A program made the position numbers and the translations under genes. A stretch of DNA of 64,000 bases from Hyphomicrobiales bacterium (GTDB taxonomy: Bacteria; Pseudomonadota; Alphaproteobacteria; Rhizobiales; Aestuariivirgaceae). The stretch's first letter is position 1, and every line of letters starts with the position of its first letter. The notes below the pieces were generated by a model, which saw only the letters and a list, made by a program, of their open reading frames with translations, did not search any database and was not told the origin of the DNA. Positions 63,845 through 64,000 of the stretch are shown here, one piece after another. The stretch is from NCBI GenBank assembly GCA_016710435.1, contig JADJVV010000001.1, positions 2,068,501-2,132,500 on the forward strand, written 5' to 3'.

Positions 63845-64000
63845 TTAACCACTCGTTGCCACGAACACCAGCAGCATGGCGAGTTCGCTCAACACCTGAA
63901 CGGCGCCGCAGACATCGCCGGTCTGCCCGCCGATCATCTTCACGGTGAGGCGGCGCATGTAGGCTGTGACGGCGAGTCCCGCCGCCAGCGCCAGCAATCC
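63845..64000 (-). CDS. cobS: Adenosylcobinamide-GDP ribazoletransferase, C-terminal fragment at the window edge
   Basis: The last 51 residues of a minus-strand gene that continues past base 64000; the stop TAA is at 63847-63845 and the frame is open to the edge. The visible protein reads GLLALAAGLAVTAYMRRLT, then VKMIGGQTGDVCGAVQVLSELAMLL, where GGQTGDxxGAxQxxxE is the CobS signature for the last assembly step of cobalamin (joining the nucleotide loop). Only the terminal membrane segments are in the window. Its presence suggests that the organism makes or salvages B12. Confidence 0.9.
   Translation of the reverse strand, partial: GLLALAAGLAVTAYMRRLTVKMIGGQTGDVCGAVQVLSELAMLLVFVATSG

Overview
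The window is a high-GC, densely packed stretch of bacterial chromosome. It most resembles an alphaproteobacterium of the order Hyphomicrobiales (Rhizobiales). Reasons are: the right end carries dusA, a DUF1289 protein, a TIGR02281-type aspartic protease and cobS, a neighbourhood I know from that group; an Irr/ICE-like iron box stands before an FTR1 permease; and many sugar ABC importers sit beside GlcNAc, apiose and quaternary-amine genes. I see no insertion sequence, phage gene, CRISPR array, tRNA or rRNA, and no intergenic gap over 300 bases. Assignments rest on reading the translated sequence and on family memory; no database search was possible.

Left part (1-20.5 kb). A sugar importer of the RbsA/RbsC/RbsB type (1-3985) ends at a strong terminator. 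Next come two divergent operons for amino sugars. On the minus strand are murQ and a MalEFGK-type importer (9186 down to 4035). On the plus strand are a BadF-type amino-sugar kinase, a NagQ-like GntR regulator, a SIS-domain GlcN-6-P deaminase, nagA, a Gfo/Idh oxidoreductase and a PP2C-like phosphatase (9333-15021). The gap between them carries two inverted copies of a NagQ-box-like site. A xylulokinase, gnd and katG follow.

Middle part (20.5-40.5 kb). After a flavin monooxygenase, an iron-uptake pair (cupredoxin-like protein plus FTR1) and a probable D-amino-acid to L-amino-acid pair (GNAT acyltransferase plus N-acylamino-acid racemase), there is a bacterial microcompartment (BMC) locus at 26069-32092. 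It has a PLP phospholyase-like enzyme, a CoA-acylating aldehyde dehydrogenase, two BMC-T, one BMC-P and one BMC-H shell protein, a small helper-like protein and an APH-type kinase. This gene set matches the RMM (aminoacetone / 1-amino-2-propanol) compartment of mycobacteria and rhodococci. A minus-strand operon nearby (40446 down to 34602) adds an amine permease and an aminopropanol-dehydrogenase-like SDR, which also belong to RMM loci. It also adds a B12-dependent diol dehydratase whose large and medium subunits are fused, its small subunit, and an isochorismatase-like hydrolase. This combination is the most unusual thing in the window.

Right part (40.5-64 kb). A small cluster holds an SMP-30 lactonase, a GlxA-type regulator, a CntA-like Rieske oxygenase and a carnitine-dehydrogenase-like enzyme. 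It is followed by what looks like a complete D-apiose pathway: apnL, apnO, an RbsBAC-type importer with its DUF2291 lipoprotein, apsD, an FCD-type GntR regulator, a RuBisCO-like protein and an OiaK-like DUF1537 kinase. A second two-permease sugar importer with a divergent LacI regulator comes next, then the housekeeping genes dusA, DUF1289, TIGR02281 and the C-terminus of cobS at the right edge. The cobS fragment suggests the host makes or salvages the cobalamin that the diol dehydratase needs.
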